Virus record (IMG/VR): IMGVR_UViG_3300030117_002201
Coordinates: 1-26,630 of that record
DNA from: a virus
Reading direction: 5' to 3' (one strand)
DNA: 26,630 nucleotides
The notes beneath the pieces are model-generated. The model did not search any database and was not told where the DNA came from. It saw only the letters and a list, made by a program, of their open reading frames with translations. Position 1 is the first letter of the stretch. Each line of letters begins with the position of its first letter. Of the stretch, positions 4,843-15,055 are shown piece by piece. The position numbers were made by a program, and so were the translations under genes.

Positions 4843-5286
4843 TCACACAGATTCCCAAGCTCTGCCTTCAAATAATAACGCTTCTGCTTGCCTACGTCTT
4901 ATCAAGCCATCCAATACCTGACCACCTGCACGATTCCATCTTTTAATCTGCTCTGGAACACCGCCATAATTACCTTCATTTAAAACTTTAAGTAATGTTG
5001 ACTCTCGCAAGTTGCCTTCGCCTAAATTAAAAGTCCAAGCAACTAACGCATCGAACTGATTCTGCTCTAAATCTACATTAACTAATCGATCAACAGCCTC
5101 CTCGAATACACCTAAATCATCTTTGAGCATATCTTCTGCCTCTTCTTGGGTGCAGGTATCTCCATCCTGTACGCCTAATGTGTGACCATATCCTATAGTT
5201 AACACACCAGCTGAACACTCATAGCTGCTCAACTCACAGCCCTCAAACTTTTTTATTAATGCAATACCTTCTTCACTCGTTCTCAT
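4843..5286 (-). CDS. phage lysozyme (endolysin), glycoside hydrolase family 24
   Basis: This endolysin cleaves the beta-1,4 glycosidic bonds of peptidoglycan to lyse the host. From the ATG at 5286 (GGAGGG five bases upstream) it is 147 residues, the usual length for lambdoid or P21-type enzymes; a longer reading frame from 5388 adds an implausible leader. The active-site pattern is E15-x8-C24-x5-T30 in F-E-G-C-E-L-S-S-Y-E-C-S-A-G-V-L-T-I-G-Y-G-H-T. This is the known variant with Cys in place of the Asp of T4 lysozyme. W-x-F-N-L-G-x-G-x-L-x-x-S-T-L and R-R-R-Q-A-E are the typical C-terminal motifs. There is no signal or SAR segment, so a holin is needed. It overlaps the outer-spanin gene by 14 bases. 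Confidence 0.93.
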   Translation of the reverse strand: MRTSEEGIALIKKFEGCELSSYECSAGVLTIGYGHTLGVQDGDTCTQEEAEDMLKDDLGVFEEAVDRLVNVDLEQNQFDALVAWTFNLGEGNLRESTLLKVLNEGNYGGVPEQIKRWNRAGGQVLDGLIRRRQAEALLFEGRAWESV

Positions 5287-5644
5287 CTTCGCCCTCCTTG
5301 GTATCTGCGCTGCGGTAATACTCAACGATGGATAGTACCTGTCGAATATAACGCTTAACCTCTGCCATATTATACGAAAGATTTTCATAACCTTTTGTAG
5401 TCAATCCATAAAACGCATTAGTAGGTGCGTTACCTTGCTCAAGATCTGCTAAGTATTCACCCATTGTTTGGGGTGTCAATACGATCCATTCAACTGGCAT
5501 CGTGGTAACTTTGTTGGGTAACGGGGGATGGTATAAAGGAGCTTGTTCTACTACCGTAACAACCTCTACAGGTTTTACCTCTGGCAATTGTTTCTGCCAT
5601 GAGCATCCACTAAGTAGTAGGAGCGGTAATAGTTTCCAACTCAT
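5273..5644 (-). CDS. outer-membrane spanin lipoprotein (Rz1-like)
   Basis: From the ATG at 5644 (AGGTG-like site just upstream) the 123-residue product begins M-S-W-K-L-L-P-L-L-L-L-S-G-C. This is a lipoprotein signal with lipobox L11-S-G-C14, so the mature protein would be lipidated at C14 and anchored in the outer membrane. A proline-rich stretch follows. The C-terminal half contains F-Y-G-L-T-T-K-G-Y-E-N-L-S-Y-N-M-A-E-V-K-R-Y-I-R, resembling o-spanin-like phage proteins with a conserved N-x-A-x-x-x-R-Y-I. Its start is nested inside the end of the inner-spanin gene (35-base overlap), the usual Rz/Rz1 arrangement. It would fuse inner and outer membranes at the final lysis step. Confidence 0.82.
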   Translation of the reverse strand: MSWKLLPLLLLSGCSWQKQLPEVKPVEVVTVVEQAPLYHPPLPNKVTTMPVEWIVLTPQTMGEYLADLEQGNAPTNAFYGLTTKGYENLSYNMAEVKRYIRQVLSIVEYYRSADTKEGEDENE

Positions 5645-6008
5645 TAAGCACCTGCTTAGTTCCACGATTAATTATATTTTCTATCAGCTTTGGTTTTCGT
5701 AATGAAAGCACATCCATATCGTGCTTCGCGAACTTTTTTCTGATCTCTTCTACTTCCTCCAAAGCCTTTTGATTTTCTACGGTAAGTGCTGACACACGCT
5801 CTAAAACAATCTTATGTTTTTCTTTTTGCTCCAACAGCTGTTGATTCTGATCAGCAATATTTTTTTCTAACAACTCCTGATTATCGATAGCTAGTTCCAG
5901 CTTAGTCTGTAGCTCTCGTTTCTGCGCCTCTGCTTTGTCATAGTAAGATTTAAAGCCACCCACTAATACCAACATCAAAATACCGCTACCTATAACTAAC
6001 TGCCACAT
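5610..6008 (-). CDS. inner-membrane spanin (Rz-like)
   Basis: This 132-residue protein has one N-terminal membrane anchor (residues 3-21, Q-L-V-I-G-S-G-I-L-M-L-V-L-V-G-G-F) followed by a long coiled coil (about 25-100, rich in E, K, Q and L). That topology (N-in, periplasmic coiled coil) is the hallmark of i-spanins. The lipoprotein gene nested in its 3' end and the lysozyme next to it support the assignment. The start ATG at 6008 shares one base with the stop of the giant gene (TAATG), so it is probably translated by coupling. Sequence identity to lambda Rz is not apparent; the call rests on architecture and position. Confidence 0.82.
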   Translation of the reverse strand: MWQLVIGSGILMLVLVGGFKSYYDKAEAQKRELQTKLELAIDNQELLEKNIADQNQQLLEQKEKHKIVLERVSALTVENQKALEEVEEIRKKFAKHDMDVLSLRKPKLIENIINRGTKQVLNELETITAPTT

Positions 6009-9000
6009 TATCCATCTGTTCCAAACTTAGCAGCACGTTCAGCCTCTTGATCTTGTCTTCTTAAATTACGCATAATCCTAGTTGTGGTCTGACCACTACG
6101 AGTAAGCTCCCGTATCTTGGCTCCATAGGAATCAAGTACACGCTTGTAGTTGTTTAAACGCCTCATTCTTTCTTCACGAGACAGGCTTTGATCCCGCGCC
6201 ACCGAGTTCATAGCGGCCATGATGTTGCTTTTTTCTCGCTCAATATATGACAGTGATATCTGTATCTGTAGCGGATCTATATTTGATAGGTTCAATCCTA
6301 TGAAGCGCAACAGAGACTGATTAATCGTATCGGTTTCCAGACCATTAGGCTTGGTATTGCCACCTAATGCAGTGTAAAGCTTTGATACTGCTCCATATTC
6401 TGTATTTAAAAATCCCGGCAAAATGTATTGATTCGCTGCCCAAAATAAAACATCTGTTAGCTGACCGCGATTGTAAAATGGACGCTCTATTGCATCTGAT
6501 ATAAAGAATGGATCACTTGGATTTACAATAGGTCTTTGTGTAAATGGATCTAGGTTTTGTGATAAGCCGAACAATGACCATGCTGGCCCCCCAAACATAC
6601 CCAAAGTAGATGTAACATCTTTAATATCAAAACCTTTTTCTGCTGGGCCTTTGTTACCTACCAATGATTTACCAGCAATAGCAGCATCAGATATAAGCTG
6701 TGAAAAAGATCCCCACGGATACAGGTATGCAGTATCTAAGAACTGTAATCGACCTTCTGAATCACGAACAGGTATAGGTATCATGCCGGGGTTGCCCCGC
6801 AAATAATCTGGCAAAGACTGCTTAACATCCTCATATTCATCATCATCTATATCAAACGCCGACATAAACAATGACGGCAAGGCATAAGACAAGGCTACAT
6901 ATGGAGCAAATCTCATAGGATTACGAAGCGCAGTTTTAATTAGTGCAGGTAATACCTTATATTGGAATGTAAGAAACGGTATACCCAATGGGCTTTGTCG
7001 TATTTTACGAACCACCTGTGGCACATCAGAATAATCAAATAGATATTCTTGTGCTCGTAAGAAGCCATCATCTGCACTCAGCCCCTCTCGCTCCATGACA
7101 TCTATATTAATAGCTGTCTTGCCTATAACCTCTATGCCCTGATAAACCTTGCTGGCCTTTTGCGCTAACTTTTGCCAAGTATTTAGCTTTAACCACCCAT
7201 ACATACCTATATCTTTGGCATCGACAGAGCTTAAAAAGTCCATCATATCGTCAGCCATTTGCATAAGTTCTTGATCTGTAAAGGATGTTTGCTGTACGCC
7301 CCGCTTTAACATCTCTGCATAGTGTTTAGAGTTCTCGAAGTCGCCCCGGTTGTATGCTCTCACCTCGTTAATAGCTTCAACGAATCTGGGTATCACCCTG
7401 TAAAATGGCACGCCAGAAAGATGCATCAGTATGGCGTTACTGAATAGGTTTCTAGCTATGGTTGGCGGGTTCAACGGTACTTTGATCGTCTTCCAAACAG
7501 CTGTTAGCTCACGACCCTTCGAGGCAATACCCTGCACAGCAGCATCGCCTAGCTGCAACATAGCTCCTGACGCTATAACATCATCAAATATCTCTGTTCT
7601 AACCAAACGCCCGGACAACAATCCATACTTCTTGTTTTTCGGAACCCGTTTAAACTGATCGCCGTAGCCCTGTAACTCTGCTGCAAACCCGGCATCATCC
7701 AATTGTTCGTAGTATTCTAATGGCTGTAGCCCTTTAGCTATAAATGCATCCCTAACAGCATTCTCCATCTCTACTGCATCTTGAGTTAACTTCGCTGCTT
7801 TATCTGGATCAGCTGCACTAAGCGCATCTGCTATTTCGCGCAGTGTTCTAGCCTCATTAGTCAGATAAAAACCGCTGACCTTGATTGGCTCGCCATTCTT
7901 GCCTATATAATCAACAACAAACTGGTCATCTGCAGTAGTCCACGCATCGTTACCCGCAATCGAATTCATAAACTCTATAAACTGCAAGTCTCGTATGGGT
8001 CTTTGTATAGCTCGTGATACTAAAAACGCAGGATCTAGCTCGTTTATTACACCAAGCGACTCTTGTGACTCTTTTGTCATATCTTTACGAGGCTTTAGAT
8101 AGCTAAATGCTGCGTCTCTCTTGTCCTCTAGTACGTGTTTTATGTATATACGAGGTAAATATGACCTTTTATTTGCAAAGAACGTGCGAGGATTTAGAAG
8201 CCCTTTATTGACCAACTCTAAACCTAAATTTTCTATCAGATCTTTGGCCTTTTCTGATGCAGCTGCTGCTCTAGGATCTAATGCTTTAAGTTGTGCCAGA
8301 ACATTCGCTTCCGCATCTGGCTCACCAGTAGTCAGATAGTTAAATATAGTGGTTCTTAACTGCTCTGTATCAGCACGATCCTTCGGCCCTTTTTTAAACA
8401 GGAATTTATTGCCTATTTCATCGCGCAAAAACTCGGCGACTTTGGTAGATCTACCCACTGTACCCAAATACTCAGCACGACTTAGGTAAAACTCTCGCTT
8501 TTGTGGCAAACCGCCAAGAGTGTTAAAAAACGGAATGTTATTGACATAGTTGATGGCTTTCTGTCTGCCATTCTTCATGACGCCACGGAGGTTTTCTGTC
8601 CCATGATTGGTTACAGCAGCAGCTTCATTCTGCTTTTGTGCGTAATATATTTCTGTTGACTCTATAAGTTTGTCAGACACCCTCATATCGTCTGTAATTT
8701 CGTATACTTTTAGCGCATTACGTTGATTAGAAGTAGCAAGGAAAAAGCTCTCGCTAGTAACGGGTAGCTCCTCAGCAAATCCTTCTTCTTCTCTAGCAAG
8801 ATTTTCTGCATCTATGTCAGCAGTCTCTCTCTGAATCCTGCGTATAATTTCAGCGTCCTGACCTCTATCTGCGAAAGGTATTATTCTAGTTGGTTGATCT
8901 TCAATCTCTGAAAGCTCTATAATTTTTGCAGCTTCTACCCTTCTAGGATCTAAGCTACCTAAATATAATCGCTTGCTAGCGTTGTTATCTCTAATATCTT

Positions 9001-12000
9001 TCTTTGCTTTCTTTATTTGCTTAGGTGTATTGCCAGATAGATTAGCTAAACTAGCCTCTAGTATTTGTGGTACTTTTCTATCGTAAAGATTCTCAAATCC
9101 TGACCCAGCAGGGTAATCAATAGCACCAGTAATCCTGCTTTTCATATCCTTAATTGCTGGAATATCTAGCAAAGACTCCGATGCTAGTTGTTCTGGCGTT
9201 AGTGACTGACCATTTTCTTTTTGTAATCTCAAGTTTTCTAACTCGGCATATCGAGTCTGCAAACTCTGCAACAAATCAGGGGCAAAATACGAACCCGTAT
9301 CACCCATTTGATCTCTAATAATTTTAGCTGTGTTATCTCCAATCCAATCGTCTAACACAGGCTGCATAAAAAAGCCTTCTCGTACAGATACAGGCTGTTG
9401 ATCTCCTAATTGAATCACATTTGATAATACAGATGACTTGATCATTTGACCGTTTTCAAAACGTGCCACTGGCACTGTATAAGCAACAGTAAATTGCGTT
9501 GCTACATTCGGATATTTGCGGGACATAACATCTGAAAATGCTCTTGTAGCAATAGCCGATACTAATCGATCTGCATTAGCATCTGATACGTCTATTTCTT
9601 CACTAAACTCTTTCTCAAACGAGTAATTTAAATTATCTAAATATGATCTGGGATCATCTCTGTTTAAACGATATAACAAAGTACCCTGAGATGGGACATT
9701 GAAAATACTATCTATACGTTGTGTGACACCACTCATCACCTGTTCAGACATATCGGCAGACACATCAGAAATTACATCTGTTGTCGCCTCAGATAAAGGT
9801 ATGCCACCTAACTCTCTGGATCTTTCTGTCAATCCTTCAATGTCTACCTCTGGGCCTTCTGCCAAATAGCTTAATCGATCAGCCTGATCTAATATTTCCT
9901 GTTGGGTAATTACTAATCGTATGGGTTCTGCTACTTCTTCTGCAAATGGATCCATGACATCCTGATCATCGATATGAGTTATTTCTATTTGAATAGCATT
10001 CACACCATCAACCACAGTGCTATCTACTCTACTAGAATATCTATCTGTAAAATCACTTATAGAAAAAGTTCTTTGTATATTAATCCCATCGATATGCTCT
10101 TTGAGTTGGTCTCGATATCTTTCTTTATGTCCCTCGCTACCAACAACAGCAATACGGTCATATCCATTTTGAACAGCCATCCGTGTTATTTGATCTAATG
10201 CAAATGCAAGTCTTTGATTTTCATTCTTCAACGGCAGATCGGGTATTTCTTGACCGTACACCTCATCCCTAAACGAATCCTGCATTTCTCTTACAGTATT
10301 CTTTTCCTCTCTGTTTAAACGGAAAAAATCGGGATACCTTATTGACCCCATTTCAAATAGCTCTTTAGTAGCCATGTCTCTCATAGAGCTTTGTGCTCTC
10401 TGATGCATATCAGATTGTATTTCTTCTATAACCAGAACAACTTCGCCGTTATCTAAAACATAGTCGCTTAGTCGTGCGTGTAATATAGGATTCCTAACGC
10501 CTTTAAAGTGAGCGTGTGTAAATGTAGAACCTTTAGGGTTATCTAGCGTGATGGCAAATACGATCTCTCTGTAATTGAATTGATCAAGAGTGCCAGCAGG
10601 ATATTGTGATTCCGGCACACGATCTAAAAAAGATCTACCGCCCATTTGTGTGAACTTTTTGTAATACCCAACGCCCTGCTCTAACCCGACACCAAAATCA
10701 ACGTCAAATGGTTGTGGGCTTCCTAATGGAGAATCCATCCTCATATCCACGTTTTCTTGTGTTGGATATAAACGAGCAGTCTCTAGGTTTACTAACATTT
10801 GCCCTAATGAAACTAGGGACAAAGCATTGTTTGGATCAGCAATATCTCTTTTTAGTTTACCAGCTAATTCTCTGCCATCTTTCTTTTGCTGGGGTGCAAT
10901 TTCTGCTTCATATGTGGCTATATCATCGATAGATTCTGGTAACGGTAGTTTGTTGATAAGATCCACGATGTCGGGGCTAAATACATTATTATCAACATTT
11001 GGATTAGGAGATCCGTTCACTAATATATTGACTATCTTTTTGAGACTGCCAGCTGCTTCCTTACCCTCATATCGATCCGCTTTAATTCTCAAACTTGTCA
11101 ATGCATTATTAGCTACTGATTCATATGCAAGATCATTACGCTCTTCTTGCAAAGCATCTCTATAAGTCTGCTCACTCTTAGCGTCTTTATCACCTGATCT
11201 CGATATTGGTGTACCGTATATCTGTATCTCTAATACTTTCTCTGTTGCCTCAACAAACTCTTCTAGCTCTTTGCCAGATACAGCCTTGTTCTCAGGCAAT
11301 GTAGCTAGATATGTACCCAAAGCAGAGTCGTTGAACTCTTCTATCTTTACACCCTTGAGCTTGCCAGCAACAAACGACTTTCCTTTAGCATCGGTATCAA
11401 TCCTAGCCCACGCTTCTGGCAACGCTTTGTCGTTACCCAAACTACTTAGAGTGCGCTTTAATTTAGAGTGAAAGGCTGGGCGCATACCTGTACTAGCTGC
11501 TACTGGCCCCTGCTTTATCATGTACAGCGGGGTGCTTGAAGAAAGTCCAGACGTATCTAATATCGGGCCGATCTCTTTTCTTAGATCTTTTACAGGCCCA
11601 ACATCAGGTGTTCTCGCACCGACACGGCCTTGACGAACCTGATTGAATATATCCTCTATCTCTGCTGGCAAACGCTCACCCGTAAAAGCTGCCCTAAGCT
11701 GTTTAAACAGTTTAAGAATCTTGCTAAATATACGGCGCAGCGGTGGATTAAACTCTGCTGGAACCTTGCCATCTATATCTAGGCCACGGTTATACAAAGC
11801 AGACGAGTATGCGACTAGCTCGTTTAGCTGTTGGAATGGATTTAACCCATCCATAGCCCTGTTAAACTCTTTATCTCCAAGCTGTCTGCGTACTATGTCT
11901 TGCATACGCCCAACGTTAGCTTGTAGATCTTTCAGTTCTTGTGCGTTGAAAAAACCATTGTTGAATAAGAAGTGTGTTGCTTCATGGTATGCGCGGTTGT

Positions 12001-15000
12001 TGGTATCTAAGAAGCCATCTGTTGTTAGAGATACGGCAACAAGATTGCCAGCCTGTAAGCCTAACGCTTCTTGCATTGAGACTTCTTTGCCATTGATGTT
12101 AACGGTCTGCAAATTAGGATCATCCATCGATCTAGCTGGACCAAACAGCTGTGAGGCAACTTCTATCCTAGCTGTTGGCGCAATAGACTTAATGACCTGT
12201 ACAACTCTGTTGAATTCGTTGATATCAAGTGGTGCTTTAGACTTAACAACACCCGGCCCTAGCTCCGTCATTGTGCCAGCGACCATTTCTCCAGCTACAG
12301 GCTGACCAGTTTTTAACGCAAAATCTAAATCTTTAGCTTGATCAAGAGCATCCAAGTATTCGTTAGCAGAAGAAAAAGCGTTTCGAGCAGAGTCGTGATC
12401 CATACCACCCTGCCTGTATTCGTTATATAGCTTAAGAGCCAGACCCAAAACGGCTGCATCTTGCTTGCCCTCTAAATCTATTAAAACATCTTCGCCTATA
12501 TCTTGTTTTTCTCTTTCAGATAAAACAGTTTTAGGTTCTTTCTTTAGTTTCCGCTTAGTCTTTTTTTCTTCCTTTGCAACCTCTTCTTGTGTCGTTGTTT
12601 GTTCTGTTCTTGGATTGATTTGCGGTACTGAAAAAACAGATTGATTTGCTGCTCTTGCTGCCTCTCCTTGTTCTTTTACTTTTGATCTAACATCTTGCCC
12701 TAATTCACGAATAGTATTTTCTGAAAGATTAAGGCCAGTGCGTTCATAATAATCTATCAAATCCCCCATAATTTCTTGATCAGCTTTAGATCTGCTGCGG
12801 GGATTACCTACAATGTATAAAGCCTTATCTAGTAACGAATCAAATACAGGGGTTTCATCTCTATATTTTGGCTTAGATTTCTCTACACGATCAGATATAA
12901 ATTCGTCGGTAGTAGGCTCATCTTGTATCTCTTCTTCTAATATCTCTTCTGTAGCCTCTGCCTCTGGAGGTCGTGCATCTTTTGCCTCTTGCTGTGCAGA
13001 TGCAGCTGCTGCTGCCTCTTCAATAGCTTGCTTGCGACCCTCTTCACGAAGCTTATTCTCAGCTTCTTCCTGCTTTCTTTGCTCGTTTAAACGCTTTTTA
13101 GTTTGTTGGTGCTGCTGCACTACATCTAATAAATCTATCTTCTGCTGATTGGTCAGCTGTGCTAGATCTGTATCAGGGCTTCCTGTTACCTGTTGTATAT
13201 AATTCTTTCTATCTTTCTTGCTTACCTTTTGTTTCTTTATCTCTCTTTCGATAGCAGATGTTTCTATCTGTGTCTGTAGAGTCTCTGATTCTTCACCTGT
13301 TAAAGCAGCCCTGCCCAATACTGTTGTGGGGTTAGGCTCGTTGATAAGTCCACTCAGGGTCTGTTCGATATTGTCTGATAGGTCGCCACTATCTACCGCC
13401 TCGGTAGTTTCTGCGTCTTGTAATATGCTTGCGACACCGACCTCTACATTGGATTTATAGTCTGGGTTGCGTCTTTCTTTTTCTTTCTCTACTGCCTTGA
13501 GGTTATATACGCTATCAGGCTTGGCTTGCGCCTGTGCTTTGTCACCCTGTTGTGTAGCTTTGATTGCATCCTTGAGAGTAATGTTGCCAGCCTCTACCTG
13601 TGGCAATAACTCTGGCGATACGAATGGCTTTAGCCCCTCTTCGTAAAGCTCTTGTGTAGTCATCTCACCTACAGCTTTATCATTAATGCGATATTTAGGA
13701 CTGAGCAAATCAGCATCACTAGCAAACGACAGTCCAGTATCGGGGTCTACCGTCTGATTCTTGGGCAGATAGGCTATGTCCTCGTCGTTAACTAATACTT
13801 TGACCTTATCGCCTTCTACTCCCAATACTTGCGCTGACTGCATATTGCCATCTGCATCGTATACAGATATTGACTGCTCACTCTGCTGCATCTCTGCAAG
13901 CTGTTCATCTGATAGAGCTGGTAAATCTGGGGCAGACTCAAGCTCTTGTCGTAGCTGCTTTTCTGACTTGGGATATTTAACTTTGCCACGTACAAGTAGA
14001 TCAAAGATCGCACCTGCACCAGCACCATAACCAAAGTCTGACAACATACTGTCAGTCAATGGCATATCAGGATCATAGTTATTTCGGGCTGCAAACTTTT
14101 GCAAGAACCCTGCTACCAATTCCTGACCGCCTTCAGCTATACCTGTAGTGGATGCTTCCGCTAATCTTTGGACTACCTGACTCTTTACATTCTGCCCGAT
14201 AGTTTTGGGTATACCACGGAGAACCATCTCTACTGGCAAGAGTTCTAAGAATCCTATCGGCACACCTAACGCTATAGCTAGGTTACGTTGCCCTACCGTG
14301 TAATCATTGCCAGCTGCTTTGTATGCTTCTATCAGTGAGCTTGCTTCACCCGCTCCAACCCCCGGCGCAAAAGCACCGTACTGTATGCCTTTCAATCCCT
14401 TGGCTAACTTGTTGACACGAGTAGCTGCTGCTGCATATTCGCTACCCTTAGCTGCAAGTGCTGCCCCTCTACTGGCTGCTCCAGCTGCCCCTAGTCCGGG
14501 TACAGCAAATAACAGTATGCTTCCTAGAGCTTCTGCCAGTTTGCCTACGACAGTCTCTTCATTGCCTACAAAAGCTTTTGCTTCTTGTAATGCCTTGAAT
14601 GCTTCTGATGACTCAGGATCTAGCGCATCTTCAAAGCCCGCTACATTAGTTACGGTATCTGCTATTGAGAATAAACCCTCTCCGATAGTGAGTGCAGTCT
14701 GACCTACACCTCTAGCTATGCCTCTTGGTACAGCCAGTAATGGGTTTTGACTTTCTTCTTCTTCTATTACTGGCAATGGGGTTTGAGCAAAGCCAGTTCC
14801 AAAACCTGCAAATAAATCTGGAACTGTTTGCGGATCAGGAGAGGGTCGCGGTGGCACAGCTGCCTGTGATTGGGAGATCGGGGCTTGTGCTGCTGCACCA
14901 TCCGCGAAAAAACTACCGGGCTGTATTGGAGATAATGTTTGGTTTATTGCTCTTAACTGGCTTCTTCGTGGCGGTACGTCGAATTGCGATACCGCATTAG

Positions 15001-15055
15001 TAGAACCCTGCAATGCATTAATTAATGCTTGTATTCGTTCTTCTTGAGTCGCCAT
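6008..15055 (-). CDS. giant 3015-residue polyvalent virion protein with HEATH zincin-like motif
   Basis: This one gene fills a third of the window. Residues 1-380 are glycine/alanine-rich with amphipathic stretches (e.g. V-P-G-L-G-A-A-G-A-A), suited to membrane contact. A long, charged, Q/E/K-rich region follows to about 900. H1024-E-A-T-H1028 in R-A-Y-H-E-A-T-H-F-L is a zincin-type HExxH motif. A segment around 1495-1640 contains N-Y-R-E-I-V-F, H-F, E1544-E-I-Q-S-D1549-x-H-Q and N-G-Y-D-R-I-A, matching a domain common in large polyvalent phage proteins. About 2500-2900 holds N-P-P-T-I-A-R-N-L-F-S-N and hydrophobic segments, also typical of such proteins. Size, position before the lysis genes and domain mix suggest a virion protein ejected with the DNA. 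Six GTTTAAAC copies lie inside. Activity is untested. Confidence 0.85.
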   Translation of the reverse strand: MATQEERIQALINALQGSTNAVSQFDVPPRRSQLRAINQTLSPIQPGSFFADGAAAQAPISQSQAAVPPRPSPDPQTVPDLFAGFGTGFAQTPLPVIEEEESQNPLLAVPRGIARGVGQTALTIGEGLFSIADTVTNVAGFEDALDPESSEAFKALQEAKAFVGNEETVVGKLAEALGSILLFAVPGLGAAGAASRGAALAAKGSEYAAAATRVNKLAKGLKGIQYGAFAPGVGAGEASSLIEAYKAAGNDYTVGQRNLAIALGVPIGFLELLPVEMVLRGIPKTIGQNVKSQVVQRLAEASTTGIAEGGQELVAGFLQKFAARNNYDPDMPLTDSMLSDFGYGAGAGAIFDLLVRGKVKYPKSEKQLRQELESAPDLPALSDEQLAEMQQSEQSISVYDADGNMQSAQVLGVEGDKVKVLVNDEDIAYLPKNQTVDPDTGLSFASDADLLSPKYRINDKAVGEMTTQELYEEGLKPFVSPELLPQVEAGNITLKDAIKATQQGDKAQAQAKPDSVYNLKAVEKEKERRNPDYKSNVEVGVASILQDAETTEAVDSGDLSDNIEQTLSGLINEPNPTTVLGRAALTGEESETLQTQIETSAIEREIKKQKVSKKDRKNYIQQVTGSPDTDLAQLTNQQKIDLLDVVQQHQQTKKRLNEQRKQEEAENKLREEGRKQAIEEAAAAASAQQEAKDARPPEAEATEEILEEEIQDEPTTDEFISDRVEKSKPKYRDETPVFDSLLDKALYIVGNPRSRSKADQEIMGDLIDYYERTGLNLSENTIRELGQDVRSKVKEQGEAARAANQSVFSVPQINPRTEQTTTQEEVAKEEKKTKRKLKKEPKTVLSEREKQDIGEDVLIDLEGKQDAAVLGLALKLYNEYRQGGMDHDSARNAFSSANEYLDALDQAKDLDFALKTGQPVAGEMVAGTMTELGPGVVKSKAPLDINEFNRVVQVIKSIAPTARIEVASQLFGPARSMDDPNLQTVNINGKEVSMQEALGLQAGNLVAVSLTTDGFLDTNNRAYHEATHFLFNNGFFNAQELKDLQANVGRMQDIVRRQLGDKEFNRAMDGLNPFQQLNELVAYSSALYNRGLDIDGKVPAEFNPPLRRIFSKILKLFKQLRAAFTGERLPAEIEDIFNQVRQGRVGARTPDVGPVKDLRKEIGPILDTSGLSSSTPLYMIKQGPVAASTGMRPAFHSKLKRTLSSLGNDKALPEAWARIDTDAKGKSFVAGKLKGVKIEEFNDSALGTYLATLPENKAVSGKELEEFVEATEKVLEIQIYGTPISRSGDKDAKSEQTYRDALQEERNDLAYESVANNALTSLRIKADRYEGKEAAGSLKKIVNILVNGSPNPNVDNNVFSPDIVDLINKLPLPESIDDIATYEAEIAPQQKKDGRELAGKLKRDIADPNNALSLVSLGQMLVNLETARLYPTQENVDMRMDSPLGSPQPFDVDFGVGLEQGVGYYKKFTQMGGRSFLDRVPESQYPAGTLDQFNYREIVFAITLDNPKGSTFTHAHFKGVRNPILHARLSDYVLDNGEVVLVIEEIQSDMHQRAQSSMRDMATKELFEMGSIRYPDFFRLNREEKNTVREMQDSFRDEVYGQEIPDLPLKNENQRLAFALDQITRMAVQNGYDRIAVVGSEGHKERYRDQLKEHIDGINIQRTFSISDFTDRYSSRVDSTVVDGVNAIQIEITHIDDQDVMDPFAEEVAEPIRLVITQQEILDQADRLSYLAEGPEVDIEGLTERSRELGGIPLSEATTDVISDVSADMSEQVMSGVTQRIDSIFNVPSQGTLLYRLNRDDPRSYLDNLNYSFEKEFSEEIDVSDANADRLVSAIATRAFSDVMSRKYPNVATQFTVAYTVPVARFENGQMIKSSVLSNVIQLGDQQPVSVREGFFMQPVLDDWIGDNTAKIIRDQMGDTGSYFAPDLLQSLQTRYAELENLRLQKENGQSLTPEQLASESLLDIPAIKDMKSRITGAIDYPAGSGFENLYDRKVPQILEASLANLSGNTPKQIKKAKKDIRDNNASKRLYLGSLDPRRVEAAKIIELSEIEDQPTRIIPFADRGQDAEIIRRIQRETADIDAENLAREEEGFAEELPVTSESFFLATSNQRNALKVYEITDDMRVSDKLIESTEIYYAQKQNEAAAVTNHGTENLRGVMKNGRQKAINYVNNIPFFNTLGGLPQKREFYLSRAEYLGTVGRSTKVAEFLRDEIGNKFLFKKGPKDRADTEQLRTTIFNYLTTGEPDAEANVLAQLKALDPRAAAASEKAKDLIENLGLELVNKGLLNPRTFFANKRSYLPRIYIKHVLEDKRDAAFSYLKPRKDMTKESQESLGVINELDPAFLVSRAIQRPIRDLQFIEFMNSIAGNDAWTTADDQFVVDYIGKNGEPIKVSGFYLTNEARTLREIADALSAADPDKAAKLTQDAVEMENAVRDAFIAKGLQPLEYYEQLDDAGFAAELQGYGDQFKRVPKNKKYGLLSGRLVRTEIFDDVIASGAMLQLGDAAVQGIASKGRELTAVWKTIKVPLNPPTIARNLFSNAILMHLSGVPFYRVIPRFVEAINEVRAYNRGDFENSKHYAEMLKRGVQQTSFTDQELMQMADDMMDFLSSVDAKDIGMYGWLKLNTWQKLAQKASKVYQGIEVIGKTAINIDVMEREGLSADDGFLRAQEYLFDYSDVPQVVRKIRQSPLGIPFLTFQYKVLPALIKTALRNPMRFAPYVALSYALPSLFMSAFDIDDDEYEDVKQSLPDYLRGNPGMIPIPVRDSEGRLQFLDTAYLYPWGSFSQLISDAAIAGKSLVGNKGPAEKGFDIKDVTSTLGMFGGPAWSLFGLSQNLDPFTQRPIVNPSDPFFISDAIERPFYNRGQLTDVLFWAANQYILPGFLNTEYGAVSKLYTALGGNTKPNGLETDTINQSLLRFIGLNLSNIDPLQIQISLSYIEREKSNIMAAMNSVARDQSLSREERMRRLNNYKRVLDSYGAKIRELTRSGQTTTRIMRNLRRQDQEAERAAKFGTDG

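Noticed and set aside
11643-13148. Several plus-strand frames of 100-220 residues opposite the giant gene
   Set aside because: They are serine/cysteine/alanine-rich antisense shadows without ribosome binding sites or motifs.
6008-15055. N4-type virion RNA polymerase as identity of the giant protein
   Set aside because: Length and virion context fit, but I could not see the T7-like polymerase motifs. Polyvalent-protein motifs are visible instead.
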